Assembly (NCBI GenBank): GCA_046296655.1
Contig: JBKBLE010000007.1
Span: 1 to 64,000, forward strand
Length of the DNA: 64,000 nucleotides
Origin: Cloacibacterium sp046296655
GTDB lineage: Bacteria > Bacteroidota > Bacteroidia > Flavobacteriales > Weeksellaceae
Direction of reading: 5' to 3'
Every line of letters begins with the position of its first letter. The first letter of the stretch is position 1. Of this stretch, positions 8,465 to 17,365 are shown piece after piece. A model generated the notes under the pieces. That model made no database searches, had not been told where the DNA came from, and saw nothing but the letters and a program-made list of their open reading frames with translations. The position numbers were made by a program, and so were the translations under genes.

Positions 8465-9124
8465 ATGAAGAATTTTCTTAAAATTACATTCCTCTTTTTT
8501 GTATTTATTTTTGGTTCTCTAACTGCTCAAAAAGCAGATTTTTATGATGATATTCAACATTTTAAAAAATTAGATGCAGAAAAAACACCACCAAAAGATG
8601 CTATCCTTTTCTTGGGAAGTTCATCTTTTACCATGTGGAAAGACGTAGCAGATTATTTTCCTGATAAAACCATTATCAATAGAGCTTTTGGAGGTTCTAG
8701 ATTGCTTAATCTAAATTACTATGCCGAAGATTTACTCAATCCTTATCAACCGAAACAAGTGGTGATCTATTGCGGCGAAAATGACATTGCACATGCCGAA
8801 AAACCTTCTGCAAAAGAAGTGTTCAAAAGATTTAAACAATTTTATAAAACGGTAAGAGCTCATTATCCTGAAGCAAATATCGCTTATGTTTCCATCAAAT
8901 ATTCGCCAAGTAGAGAACAATTTTGGCCGACTATGAAGCAAGTGAATAAAAAAATTAAAAACTTCATGAATGCTAAGAAAAATGCAGAATTTATAGACAT
9001 CACAGAAAGCATGAATGATGAAAATGGCAACATCAGAAAAGATTTATACTTAGAAGACATGCTACACATGAAACCTGAAGGTTATAAAATCTGGACTAAA
9101 GTGATGTATCCTTATTTAAAATAA
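8465..9124 (+). CDS. Exported SGNH/GDSL-family hydrolase
   Basis: A 219-residue protein with an N-terminal signal peptide (residues 1-21, cleavage near LTAQ). The SGNH blocks are in order: block I LGSSSF with the nucleophilic Ser, block II glycine in FGGSRL, block III GENDI with the oxyanion Asn, and block V DMLHMKPEG with Asp and His. Such enzymes are esterases or lipases acting on acyl or acetyl groups of lipids or polysaccharides; location is periplasmic or outer membrane. No lipobox is seen. The substrate cannot be inferred from context. Confidence 0.88.
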   Translation: MKNFLKITFLFFVFIFGSLTAQKADFYDDIQHFKKLDAEKTPPKDAILFLGSSSFTMWKDVADYFPDKTIINRAFGGSRLLNLNYYAEDLLNPYQPKQVVIYCGENDIAHAEKPSAKEVFKRFKQFYKTVRAHYPEANIAYVSIKYSPSREQFWPTMKQVNKKIKNFMNAKKNAEFIDITESMNDENGNIRKDLYLEDMLHMKPEGYKIWTKVMYPYLK

Positions 9125-9131
9125 AAAACCC

Positions 9132-9160
9132 CTCCGAAATTCGGAGCGATTTTTGTTTTA
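9132..9160. terminator. Terminator between SGNH hydrolase and RNA helicase
   Basis: Stem CTCCGAA / TTCGGAG (9132-9138, 9140-9146) followed by a T-rich tract on plus and, on minus, by GGTTTTTT; serves two convergent genes. Confidence 0.75.
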
Positions 9161-10510
9161 TTTCTTTTTTCTCTTTGCAATAGATTTTGCTTTTGCTTGA
9201 GCTCTGTTTCCCGGTTTGGTTTTGGGTGGTTTTCTTTTGCTTGGTCCACCAAGATTCACTTTTTTATTTTTATCTTTTTTCTCGTGGAAAGCAGAACCTG
9301 GTTCAATTTTTTTATACTGAACAGGATTTTTCATCACTACAACTTCTTTTTCTGAAGCAATTTTCACCTCAGAAACCTTCACTTCTTCTGGAAATTCTAC
9401 TCTTTTCACTTCCTTGTTCATAAACATTTCTAGTTCTATGAAACGTTCTTCTTCTTTTGGCGTGTAAAAAGAAATCGCAATTCCGTCTTTATCTGCTCTA
9501 CCTGTTCTACCAATTCTGTGAATATACTGTTCCTGAATTTCTGGAATTTCAAAGTTAAAAACGTGAGAAACATCCGGAATATCAAGACCTCTCGCCATAA
9601 CATCAGTGGTAATAATTCCTCTCAATTCATTGTCTGAGAAAGATTTCATGGTTCTCAATCTGAAATTTTGAGATTTATTCGAGTGAATCACCCCAAATTC
9701 TCCAGGAAATTCTTCGTCTATTTTATTAAAAATTAAATCGGCGTGTCTCTTGTTATTGGCAAAAATTAAAATTTTCTCAAATTCATCCTGCGTTCTTAAA
9801 AGGTGAACCAATAGATTTAATTTGGTATTAAAATTCTTCACCGGAATTGCAGATTGAGCTATTTTTTCGAGTGGAGTTCCGCTTCTTGCTAAAGAAATTT
9901 CCTGTGGATTTTTGAAATATTCGTCTAGCATCGCATCTACATCATCCGTCATGGTTGCAGAAAAAAGAATGTTCTGTCTGCGCTCACTCATCATCGTAAA
10001 AATATCTTCTAACTGTCTTCTGAAACCCAATGAAAGCATTTCATCAAACTCATCTATAATAAGTTTTTTCAAATCTTTCAAGTTCAAAACAGCATCTTTC
10101 ATCAAATCCATTACTCTTCCCGGAGTTCCCACCAAAATATCTACACCTTCGTAAACCAAAAGCTTTTGAGTATTGATATTAACACCTCCATAAACGCCTA
10201 AAACTCTTGTTGACATATCTTCTGTCAGTTTTTCTACAACTTCGGCAACTTGCACCACCAATTCACGCGTAGGAACAAGGATAAGTACAGTTGGACTTCC
10301 GTTTTTATTGTATTTCCAAGTTTTAAGAACTGGAAGAAGATAAGCTAATGTTTTACCGGTTCCGGTTTGTGCAATTCCCATTACATCTTTTCCAGACATA
10401 ATTGGCGAAAAAGATTTCAGCTGAATAGGTGTTGGCTCAGAAATTCCTAATTTTTCTAAAGCGCTGTTGAGTTGTTTTGGCAAATCAAAATCTGCAAATG
10501 ATACTTTCAT
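9158..10510 (-). CDS. DEAD/DEAH-box RNA helicase with variant motif II (DEFD)
   Basis: Cytoplasmic ATP-dependent RNA helicase, likely in ribosome assembly or mRNA turnover. The 450-residue protein has the Q-motif region, motif I AQTGTGKT, motif Ia PTRELV, TPGR, motif III SAT, and motifs IV-VI ending in YIHRIGRTGR. Motif II reads DEFD instead of DEAD. The C-terminal 50 residues are a lysine-rich tail typical of RNA-binding extensions. ATG 10510 (MKVSFADF) is chosen because the upstream in-frame ATG at 10525 lies ahead of a -7 box (10515-10522) whose final G is 5 bases before 10510, so the transcript is probably leaderless. Monocistronic. Confidence 0.92.
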   Translation of the reverse strand: MKVSFADFDLPKQLNSALEKLGISEPTPIQLKSFSPIMSGKDVMGIAQTGTGKTLAYLLPVLKTWKYNKNGSPTVLILVPTRELVVQVAEVVEKLTEDMSTRVLGVYGGVNINTQKLLVYEGVDILVGTPGRVMDLMKDAVLNLKDLKKLIIDEFDEMLSLGFRRQLEDIFTMMSERRQNILFSATMTDDVDAMLDEYFKNPQEISLARSGTPLEKIAQSAIPVKNFNTKLNLLVHLLRTQDEFEKILIFANNKRHADLIFNKIDEEFPGEFGVIHSNKSQNFRLRTMKSFSDNELRGIITTDVMARGLDIPDVSHVFNFEIPEIQEQYIHRIGRTGRADKDGIAISFYTPKEEERFIELEMFMNKEVKRVEFPEEVKVSEVKIASEKEVVVMKNPVQYKKIEPGSAFHEKKDKNKKVNLGGPSKRKPPKTKPGNRAQAKAKSIAKRKKK

Positions 10511-10514
10511 TTGG

Positions 10515-10522
10515 CAAAAATA
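10515..10522 (-). promoter_or_regulatory. -7 promoter box (TATTTTTG) of the helicase gene
   Basis: Exact TAnnTTTG match; its position excludes the upstream ATG and predicts initiation of transcription at the start codon 10510. Confidence 0.6.
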
Positions 10523-10540
10523 CAATTTTTAAATTTGAGG

Positions 10541-11680
10541 TTAAAATCTCGCTTGTACTTGGACGAACATTGTAGTATGATCATATTCTGAAGTAAGTGG
10601 AACATTTTTTTTGTAATCATCAATCATGGCTCCTATTTGCAAACAAGCAAAATATTGGTCAGCGAATTCTAATGTAAGCATCGGCGTAAAAGTAGTTCTT
10701 ACATTGCCTTCTAATTGATAGTTAGGATTTAGATATTCATATCGGTTAGAGAATTCTATGCTTCTTAATCTTGGTGAATTCAGACTATATCGAATAATAG
10801 GATTGATATAAAAACTTCTGAATCTAAAGTCTTTCAAGTCTGGTTTTGGCGAAAGCTTAGAAACTCCAAATTCTGAAAAATTGTTTCCTTCTTTGTATTC
10901 TGAGATGATTTCTAGATTCCATTTTGGATTGATAGTAAAGGTTTTTTCTACATCTGCCCCGATTACATTTCCTGATTGATTGATGTAACTGCCAATTCCG
11001 CCATTCACTCCAATTTTTAAATCATCTTTAAAATCCTTTTCTAATCTGGCGTAAACATGTTTGCTTTGGTCATTATCAATTTCAGAACCACGAGAATTTC
11101 CATTGGTAGCTCCGATATAATATTTCAAAGGATTTTTAGCATTATTGACATCACCATAAACAGCAATTCCAGTTTGGAAACTTTGCCAACCGTTTTTCCC
11201 CAATAAATAATAACCATTTGAGAAATCTACAGACTTGATAAACTCACTCGGAATTTTGTCTTCTATCCCAAAATACGGACGGAACTGCCCTAATTGAATT
11301 TTGAGATGCTTATTATGAGAATATCTTACAAAAGCTTGTTCTAATACTTTTCCGGTAAGGTTACTGTTGTTAAACTCCGCAAAATTAAGCATCATTCCCA
11401 AGTCAAAACGGTCATTAATTTTAGATTTTAATAAAAATCTTGCTCTTCTTACGTTAAAACTATTGGATACTAATTTCTGTTGGTCTGCTATATTTACACC
11501 GTTTACATCTACATTTTCGGTGAGAGAAACCAAATATCTGGTCTGCAATAAACCACTAAAACTGGTATTTCTTAAGATTTTAGAATAGTTAGAAACGGTG
11601 TCTTTTTTAGAATCATTTTGCGCAAAAATCGCCAAACTGAATAATACAAAACTGAATAAAAGAATTTTCTTCATCTTCAT
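10541..11680 (-). CDS. Outer-membrane porin (phosphate-selective porin O/P-like)
   Basis: A beta-barrel protein that would form a channel in the outer membrane. After a signal peptide (MKKILLFSFVLFSLAIFAQ) come alternating amphipathic strands, the conserved FNVRRARFLLKSKINDRFDLG block and QLGQFRPYFGIED, and a final residue Phe (QVQARF), the outer-membrane insertion signal. About 379 residues is typical. A longer ORF runs to 11728, but a -7 box at 11713-11720 lies inside it, so ATG 11680 (or 11674) is the start. Substrate specificity, whether phosphate or another solute, cannot be told; no pho or pst genes are nearby. Confidence 0.82.
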   Translation of the reverse strand: MKMKKILLFSFVLFSLAIFAQNDSKKDTVSNYSKILRNTSFSGLLQTRYLVSLTENVDVNGVNIADQQKLVSNSFNVRRARFLLKSKINDRFDLGMMLNFAEFNNSNLTGKVLEQAFVRYSHNKHLKIQLGQFRPYFGIEDKIPSEFIKSVDFSNGYYLLGKNGWQSFQTGIAVYGDVNNAKNPLKYYIGATNGNSRGSEIDNDQSKHVYARLEKDFKDDLKIGVNGGIGSYINQSGNVIGADVEKTFTINPKWNLEIISEYKEGNNFSEFGVSKLSPKPDLKDFRFRSFYINPIIRYSLNSPRLRSIEFSNRYEYLNPNYQLEGNVRTTFTPMLTLEFADQYFACLQIGAMIDDYKKNVPLTSEYDHTTMFVQVQARF

Positions 11681-11712
11681 TAATTTTAAACAATCATTTA
11701 AATTTGAAGATG

Positions 11713-11720
11713 CAAAATTA
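11713..11720 (-). promoter_or_regulatory. -7 promoter box (TAATTTTG) of the porin gene
   Basis: Exact TAnnTTTG match on minus, about 33 bases before ATG 11680. Confidence 0.5.
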
Positions 11721-11792
11721 TCATTCAAAAAGGACTAAATTATGCTAAGCAGAGAATAATTTAAGAAAATAAGACAAAAATCATAATAAAAA

Positions 11793-11815
11793 AAACTTAC
11801 CCATAAGGTAAGTTT
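11793..11815 (-). terminator. Terminator after guaA
   Basis: Stem AAACTTACC / GGTAAGTTT with a 5-base loop, followed on minus by a run of T; located just after the guaA stop. Confidence 0.8.
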
Positions 11816-11825
11816 CTATTCTTTT

Positions 11826-13355
11826 TTATTCCCACTCAATCGTTGCTGGTGGTTTACTCGAAATATCATAAGCTACTCTATTGATTCCTTTCACCTCATT
11901 GATAATTCTGTTCGATACATTTTCTAAAAATTCCCAAGGAAAATGACTGAAAGTTGCCGTCATAAAATCTGTAGTATTCGCAGAGCGAACTACAGCGGTG
12001 TATTCATAGGTTCTTTCGTCTCCCATTACTCCAACAGATTTTACGGGAAGTAACACCACAAAAGCCTGAGAAACCTTTTCATACAAATCATTTTTATACA
12101 ATTCTTCTATGAAAATGTTATCTGCTTCTTGTAAAATTTTCACTTTTTCGGCATCTACTTCTCCTAAAACTCTGATTCCTAAACCTGGTCCAGGAAACGG
12201 ATGTCTATACACCAAATGATGCGGAATTCCTAATTCTTCGCCAACTTTTCTTACTTCATCTTTAAATAATTCACGAAGCGGTTCTAGAAGTTGAAGTTTC
12301 ATTTCTTCCGGCAATCCACCTACATTGTGGTGAGATTTTATCACAGCAGATGGTCCTTTTACCGATTGAGATTCAATAACATCTGGATAAATGGTTCCTT
12401 GAGCTAAAAATTTAGCACCTTCAAATTTGTGAGATTCTTCATCGAAAACGGCCACAAATTCTCTACCGATGATTTTGCGTTTTTCTTCTGGGTCTGAAAC
12501 TCCAGCTAATTTTGACAAAAATCTTTCTGAAGCATCTACCATATCAATATTCATATGGAAATGTTCTCCGTAATTTTCCATTACTTTTTTGCCTTCATCT
12601 TTACGCAAAAGTCCAGTATCTATGAAAATACATTGCAATTGGTCACCAATAGCTTTATGAATCAAAACAGCAGCTACCGATGAATCTACACCACCAGAAA
12701 GCCCAAGAATGACCTTGTCTTTTCCAACTTTTTCGCGGATTTCGGCAACAGTTTTTTCGATATAATTGGTCAGTTTCCAATTTTTTTCGGCTTTACAAAT
12801 CTGGAAAACGAAGTTTTCGAGCATTTTAGCTCCAAATTCACTGTGCGAAACTTCTGGATGGAACTGAACGCAATAAATATTTTTCTTTTCGTTAAAAATC
12901 CCTGCAATTACTCCAGACTTCGCTGAAATTTCAAAATTCTCTGGCAAAGTTTCCACTTCATCAAAATGGCTCATCCAAACGGTAGAAAATCTACTTACTC
13001 CTGTAAAAAGCGGATTAGATTTAGTGATTTCTAGAGTTGCTTTTCCGTATTCTCCTTTTTCACCTTTTTTTACGTTTCCGCCCAAAAGATGTGCTGTAAG
13101 TTGCATTCCGTAGCAAATTCCCAAAACTGGAATTCCCAATTCGAATAATTCTTTTTCTACCAAATGTGCATCTGGAGAGTTTACAGAACTCGGTCCACCA
13201 GAAAGGATGATTCCCGCAGGATTTTTGGATTTTATTTCTTCTAAAGAGGTATTAAAAGGTAAAATTTCCGAATACACTTCCATTTCGCGTATTCTTCTAC
13301 CAATCAACTGGTTGTATTGTGAACCGAAGTCCAAAATGATGATTCCTTTATTCAT
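11826..13355 (-). CDS. guaA: GMP synthase (glutamine-hydrolysing)
   Basis: Cytoplasmic enzyme converting XMP to GMP with glutamine and ATP. At 509 residues it is full length. The class I amidotransferase domain holds Cys81 (GICYGMQL) and the His/Glu pair in FHPEVSH. The ATP pyrophosphatase domain begins at LGLSGGVDSSVAA, and the C-terminal dimerisation domain ends in the conserved SSKPPATIEWE. It lies downstream of purD on the same strand, but a purD terminator and a 440-base gap separate them, so it is likely a separate transcription unit within a purine cluster. Confidence 0.97.
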   Translation of the reverse strand: MNKGIIILDFGSQYNQLIGRRIREMEVYSEILPFNTSLEEIKSKNPAGIILSGGPSSVNSPDAHLVEKELFELGIPVLGICYGMQLTAHLLGGNVKKGEKGEYGKATLEITKSNPLFTGVSRFSTVWMSHFDEVETLPENFEISAKSGVIAGIFNEKKNIYCVQFHPEVSHSEFGAKMLENFVFQICKAEKNWKLTNYIEKTVAEIREKVGKDKVILGLSGGVDSSVAAVLIHKAIGDQLQCIFIDTGLLRKDEGKKVMENYGEHFHMNIDMVDASERFLSKLAGVSDPEEKRKIIGREFVAVFDEESHKFEGAKFLAQGTIYPDVIESQSVKGPSAVIKSHHNVGGLPEEMKLQLLEPLRELFKDEVRKVGEELGIPHHLVYRHPFPGPGLGIRVLGEVDAEKVKILQEADNIFIEELYKNDLYEKVSQAFVVLLPVKSVGVMGDERTYEYTAVVRSANTTDFMTATFSHFPWEFLENVSNRIINEVKGINRVAYDISSKPPATIEWE

Positions 13356-13772
13356 TTATTTTTCTATTTTTTTACTTTAATGTTCTTTTGGCTTGAACCA
13401 AAAGAACCAAAAATTCAAGACTTGGAAACTCGGCTAAAAAATCAAAATTTTTTCTAAAATCCCTGAAACTCGAGCCTTTGCTTTTCCATGCTTTCTCAAA
13501 CAGCAGGAATTTTTTAACGAAAACATTTTAATTTTTCTTAACGCCTCCGTTTCCTATGTCATAAAAATTAAAATTCTTAAATTAAAATTCTTAAAAAAAT
13601 TACTTATAATTTCTAACCGTAACTAGCCCTGATTGACTCCTTTCAGTCGTCGAACCACTTCGTTAGGTTTGCAACATTTGTCTGAGCTCTTTTTAGAAAT
13701 TTCTAGGTGATTTATCAGGCAAAAATTTCTAAAAAAGCGAGTGCGAAAAGCAGGATTAGCTCATAAAAAAAT
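13356..13772. repeat. Intergenic stretch (13356-13795) made of inverted repeats and a dispersed element
   Basis: No gene is seen here. The region holds a perfect 10-bp inverted repeat (GTTCTTTTGG 13382-13391, CCAAAAGAAC 13398-13407); a 36-base core at 13635-13670 that recurs at 55121-55155; and a long imperfect inverted repeat around CTTTTTAGAAATTT (13689-13703) and AAATTTCTAAAAAAG (about 13723-13738). The ends CTAGCCCTG (13623) and CAGGATTAGC (13751) are imperfectly inverted. It looks like a composite dispersed intergenic repeat sitting upstream of guaA; the guaA promoter must lie here or in the short remaining leader but no TAnnTTTG box stands out. Confidence 0.6.
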
Positions 13773-13790
13773 TGAGGGAAAATTCCCTCA
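13773..13790 (-). terminator. Terminator of the pur operon after purD
   Basis: Perfect 8-bp stem TGAGGGAA / TTCCCTCA with loop AA, followed on minus by ATTTTTTT; starts 6 bases after the purD stop. Confidence 0.85.
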
Positions 13791-13795
13791 TATTA

Positions 13796-15034
13796 TTAAA
13801 ATTTTCCGATGTCTTCTCTGTAAAACGCATAGTCGAAATGAAGTGTTTTTGCGTCTTCATAGACTTTTTCGCGGGCTTCTTCGTAAGTATCGCCAGTTGC
13901 AACCACATTTAGCACTCTACCAGAATTGGTGACCACTTTTCCTGCAATTTGCTCTGCTCCAGCAAAGAGAACATTACTGTGTTTTACCTTGTCTAAACCT
14001 TGGATTTCGTAACCGATTTCATAATTCCCAGGATAACCGCCAGAACACATCACGAGACAAATCGCTTTCTTGTCTGAAAACTGTAAATTTAAATCTTTTC
14101 CTTCGATACAGTCATGGATAACATCCAGCAAATTATTCTCTAAAAGTGCCATGATGACTTGCGTTTCTGGATCGCCAAATCTCATGTTATATTCTAACAA
14201 ATAACACTGATTATCTTGTACCAAAACGCCAAAAAATATAATCCCTACAAAATCAAGGGCTTTGTCTTTAATTCCTTTAACGGTAGGTTCTAAAATATTT
14301 TTATTAAAATCTGCTAAATGCTCTGCTGTAAATTCTGGACTTGGAGCTACAGTTCCCATTCCGCCAGTATTTGCGCCAGTATTTCCGTTTCCTACTTTTT
14401 TATAATCTTTGGCAGAAACACATGGAAAAGCTTTTTCACCATTCCAAAAAGCAATAATAGACGCTTCGAAACCTTGTAAAAATTCTTCAATGACAACTTT
14501 TATTCCAGCATCTCCATAAATTCTTTCAATCATGAATTGGTGCAAAGTGTGATGCGCAGTTTCTTTGTCTTCACAAATCACTACTCCTTTTCCGCTTGCT
14601 AAACCACTTGCTTTAATCACCAAAGGATAAGAATGATTTTGGATATATTGGTCTGCTTCTACAAAAGAATCAAAAATAGCAGCTTTGGCTGTTCTGATGC
14701 CATAATCTTGCATAAATTTTTTAGAAAAAGCCTTGCTTCCTTCTAAATCTGCGGCACGTTTTGTTGGGCCAAAAATTTTGAGATTATGTTTCTGAAATTC
14801 GTCTACAATACCATTAACTAAAGGTAATTCTGGACCTACGATTGTGAAATCTATTTTTTCTCTAAGAGCGAAATCTCTTAACTCTGCTACACTGTCATAA
14901 GGTAAGTTTTTACCTAAATTTTCTGTTGTAGCATTGCCTTTTGCAAAAAACATTTGACTGATTCTTTTGTCTTCTGACAATTTTTTTGCAATAGCAGATT
15001 CTCTACCTCCGTTTCCTATTATTAATACTTTCAT
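13796..15034 (-). CDS. purD: Phosphoribosylamine-glycine ligase
   Basis: Second step of de novo purine synthesis: ATP-dependent joining of glycine to phosphoribosylamine to give GAR. The 412 residues are full length. Visible are the N-terminal LIIGNGGRESAIA loop, the ATP-grasp domain with VIKASGLASGKGV, NTGGMGTVAPSPE, and the metal-binding LLEYNMRFGDPETQ. It is the last gene of purM-purN-purH-purD, about 110 bases after purH, with a strong terminator behind it. The leader contains tandem GTATTTG-type repeats. Confidence 0.97.
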   Translation of the reverse strand: MKVLIIGNGGRESAIAKKLSEDKRISQMFFAKGNATTENLGKNLPYDSVAELRDFALREKIDFTIVGPELPLVNGIVDEFQKHNLKIFGPTKRAADLEGSKAFSKKFMQDYGIRTAKAAIFDSFVEADQYIQNHSYPLVIKASGLASGKGVVICEDKETAHHTLHQFMIERIYGDAGIKVVIEEFLQGFEASIIAFWNGEKAFPCVSAKDYKKVGNGNTGANTGGMGTVAPSPEFTAEHLADFNKNILEPTVKGIKDKALDFVGIIFFGVLVQDNQCYLLEYNMRFGDPETQVIMALLENNLLDVIHDCIEGKDLNLQFSDKKAICLVMCSGGYPGNYEIGYEIQGLDKVKHSNVLFAGAEQIAGKVVTNSGRVLNVVATGDTYEEAREKVYEDAKTLHFDYAFYREDIGKF

Positions 15035-15039
15035 TTTTT

Positions 15040-15076
15040 GTATTTGGTATTTGGTATGTTAGTATTTGGTATATTG
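15040..15076. repeat. Short tandem heptamer/octamer array upstream of purD
   Basis: Units GTATTTG, GTATTTG, GTATGTTA, GTATTTG, GTATATTG follow each other in the purH-purD gap, adjoining the purD start codon. It is one of several 7- or 8-base tandem arrays in this window. Confidence 0.7.
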
Positions 15077-15144
15077 ATTTTATCAAATTTACGAATTTGT
15101 TTGATTTTAAGTCAAAATTAATTTTTTAATTCTTCAATTTTTAA

Positions 15145-16659
15145 TTAGTGTAGGAAATGTCTCATTCCTGTGAACATCATTGGGATTTTATGTTCATTAG
15201 CAGCTGCAATAGAATCTTCATCTCTTACAGAACCTCCTGGTTGTACAATCGCTGTAATTCCTTCTTTAGCACAGAAATCTACCACATCTCTGAAAGGGAA
15301 AAATGCATCTGAAGCCAAAACTAAATCGCCGCTGAATTTTTCCTTAGCTCTAGAAATCGCTTGTTCTGTAGCCCAAATTCTATTCACTTGACCGCCTCCA
15401 ATTCCGAACGCTTGAATTCCGTTTGAAACTACTATAGCGTTTGATTTCACATATTTTACCACTCTTTGAGCGAATAAAAGTGCTTTTTCTTGCTGTTCTG
15501 TTGGTTGGATTTCTGTAACTACTTTAAAATCTGTAGAAAATTGGTCATCTACATCTTGAACCAAAATTCCGCCATCTATTTTCACCCAAGTTTTTTTGTC
15601 TGAAACTGGATTTTTGATTTTTATAATTCTAAGATTTTTCTTCTTTCTCAAAATTTCTAACGCATCTTCATCAAAATCAGTCGCCATTACAATTTCAAGG
15701 AAAGTTTTGTTGAGTTCTTCTGCAGTTGCGGCATCTACTTTATAATTCATTCCGATGATTCCCCCGAAAATAGAAATTGGGTCGCATTCGAAAGTTTTGG
15801 TATAAGTTTCTAAAGCAGAATTTCCGATGGCAACTCCACAAGGTGTAGAATGTTTTACAGCACAACAAGCCATTTCATCTTTAAATTCATTCACTACTTT
15901 CCAGCATAAATCCATATCTCGTAAATTATTGAAAGACAGTTCTTTACCTCCTAAAATTTCGAAATCTTTCATCGCACCATTTTCTGTAGTAGAAACGTAA
16001 TACGCTGCCGATTGATGAGGGTTTTCGCCGTATCTTAAATCAGAAACTTTTTGGTAAGAAGCCTGTAAATATTCAGGATAATTTTCATTCAACAACATTT
16101 GAGAAATTGCAGCATCATAAGCAGAAGTTAAGTTGAAAACTTTTCCTGCCAATTTTTTACGAGTTTCTATTGTAGTATCACCGTTTTCAGAGATTTCTTG
16201 TTGAACTTTAGCATAATCTTCCACATCGGTAACTACAGTCACAGAAGCGAAATTTTTAGCCGCAGAACGAAGCATTGATGGTCCACCAATATCGATAAAT
16301 TCTACTTTTTCTTCTAATGAAATGTCTTTATTTACATTTTCGAAAAACGGATAAAGGTTTACAATTACCATATCAATCAGCTCTATTCCGTGTTCCTGAA
16401 CGGTTTTCATGTGTTCTTCATTATCACGAACTGCTAATAAACCGCCGTGAACTTTTGGGTGAAGGGTTTTTACTCTTCCGTCTAACATTTCAGGGAAATT
16501 GGTCACTTCATCTATCTGAATTGGGTTAAGTCCCGCTTCTTTAAGATGTTTGAAGGTTCCGCCAGTAGAAATGAGTTCGTAATTTTTAGATTCTAAAAAT
16601 TTGGCAAAATCAATAAGATTGTTTTTGTTGGAGACACTGATTAATGCTCGTTTTTTCAT
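15145..16659 (-). CDS. purH: Bifunctional AICAR formyltransferase / IMP cyclohydrolase
   Basis: Last two steps of IMP synthesis. The 504-residue protein has an N-terminal MGS-like cyclohydrolase domain (ALISVSNKNNLIDFAKFL, TFKHLKEAG, DGRVKTLHPKVHGG) and a C-terminal AICAR transformylase domain with the catalytic Lys-His pair in CAVKHSTPCGVAIG and the closing FRDVVDFCAKEGITAIVQPGGSVRDED. Third gene of the purine operon, between purN and purD. Intact. Confidence 0.97.
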   Translation of the reverse strand: MKKRALISVSNKNNLIDFAKFLESKNYELISTGGTFKHLKEAGLNPIQIDEVTNFPEMLDGRVKTLHPKVHGGLLAVRDNEEHMKTVQEHGIELIDMVIVNLYPFFENVNKDISLEEKVEFIDIGGPSMLRSAAKNFASVTVVTDVEDYAKVQQEISENGDTTIETRKKLAGKVFNLTSAYDAAISQMLLNENYPEYLQASYQKVSDLRYGENPHQSAAYYVSTTENGAMKDFEILGGKELSFNNLRDMDLCWKVVNEFKDEMACCAVKHSTPCGVAIGNSALETYTKTFECDPISIFGGIIGMNYKVDAATAEELNKTFLEIVMATDFDEDALEILRKKKNLRIIKIKNPVSDKKTWVKIDGGILVQDVDDQFSTDFKVVTEIQPTEQQEKALLFAQRVVKYVKSNAIVVSNGIQAFGIGGGQVNRIWATEQAISRAKEKFSGDLVLASDAFFPFRDVVDFCAKEGITAIVQPGGSVRDEDSIAAANEHKIPMMFTGMRHFLH

Positions 16660-16723
16660 TTTTATTTATACTTTTTTTATTAAATCATTGGAATAAATTC
16701 CAATTCTGTAAAATCTGTCCTTC

Positions 16724-17296
16724 CTATGGAACTCTTTTATTTAAAACCAAATCAATCGCTTTCGGGAAAATCTCGTACTCGATTTGATGCACTTTCTGTG
16801 CTAAAGTTTCTGGAGTTTCATTTTCTGCAATTTCAAATTTCCCTTGAAGAATAATTTCGCCTTCATCAATTCCAGAAGTCACAAAATGAACGGTTGCACC
16901 ACTTTCTTTTTCTTGGGCTGCAATTACCGCTTCGTGAACGTGATGTCCCCACATTCCTTTTCCACCGAATTTTGGCAATAAGGCAGGATGAATATTGATG
17001 ATTTTTCCGTTGTATTTTTCACAAAATTCTTTGCTCAGAATCGATAGAAAACCAGCTAATACAATCAAATCTGTATTTTCGGGCAAAAATTTTTCTAAAT
17101 TTTCAGAGAAATCTTTTCCTCTTTTGATGAGTTGATGTGGAATGTGATGATTTTCGGCTCTTTCTAAAGCATAGCAATCTCTGTCTGCAACGACTAAATT
17201 GACTTTAGCATTGGGAATTTCTCCACTGTCAATACAATCAATGATGCGCTGTAAATTGCTACCAGAACCCGAAACTAAAACTGTAATATTTTTCAT
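16724..17296 (-). CDS. purN: Phosphoribosylglycinamide formyltransferase, 10-formyl-THF dependent
   Basis: Third step of purine synthesis, transferring formyl to GAR. The 190-residue protein shows the N-terminal SGSGSNLQRIID, the catalytic Asn-His segment IINIHPALLP, and the catalytic Asp in SGIDEGEII. It follows purM with a 69-base gap that contains heptamer repeats, and a perfect ATTGGAAT/ATTCCAAT hairpin (16688-16705) lies between it and purH. Intact and of normal length. Confidence 0.96.
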   Translation of the reverse strand: MKNITVLVSGSGSNLQRIIDCIDSGEIPNAKVNLVVADRDCYALERAENHHIPHQLIKRGKDFSENLEKFLPENTDLIVLAGFLSILSKEFCEKYNGKIINIHPALLPKFGGKGMWGHHVHEAVIAAQEKESGATVHFVTSGIDEGEIILQGKFEIAENETPETLAQKVHQIEYEIFPKAIDLVLNKRVP

Positions 17297-17300
17297 GTTA

Positions 17301-17364
17301 GATTTTAGATTTCAGATTTCAGATTTCAGATTTTTGTCTGATATCTCTTATCTAAAATCTCGTT
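17301..17364. repeat. Heptamer array and its inverted counterpart between purM and purN
   Basis: From 17301 to 17335 there are five 7-base units of the form GATTTTA/GATTTCA, then from about 17338 the reverse-complement form (units such as TAAAATC). The ends GATTTTAGAT and ATCTAAAATC are perfect inverted repeats, so the intercistronic RNA could fold into a long hairpin. Confidence 0.75.
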
Positions 17365-17365
17365 T

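Noticed and set aside
13741..13932. Plus-strand ORF starting in the intergenic repeat and entering purD
   Set aside because: It is antisense to the conserved C terminus of purD and includes the pur operon terminator.
17301..17364. CRISPR-like array
   Set aside because: Units are only 7 bases with no spacers, and no cas gene is in the window. The same holds for the other short tandem arrays.
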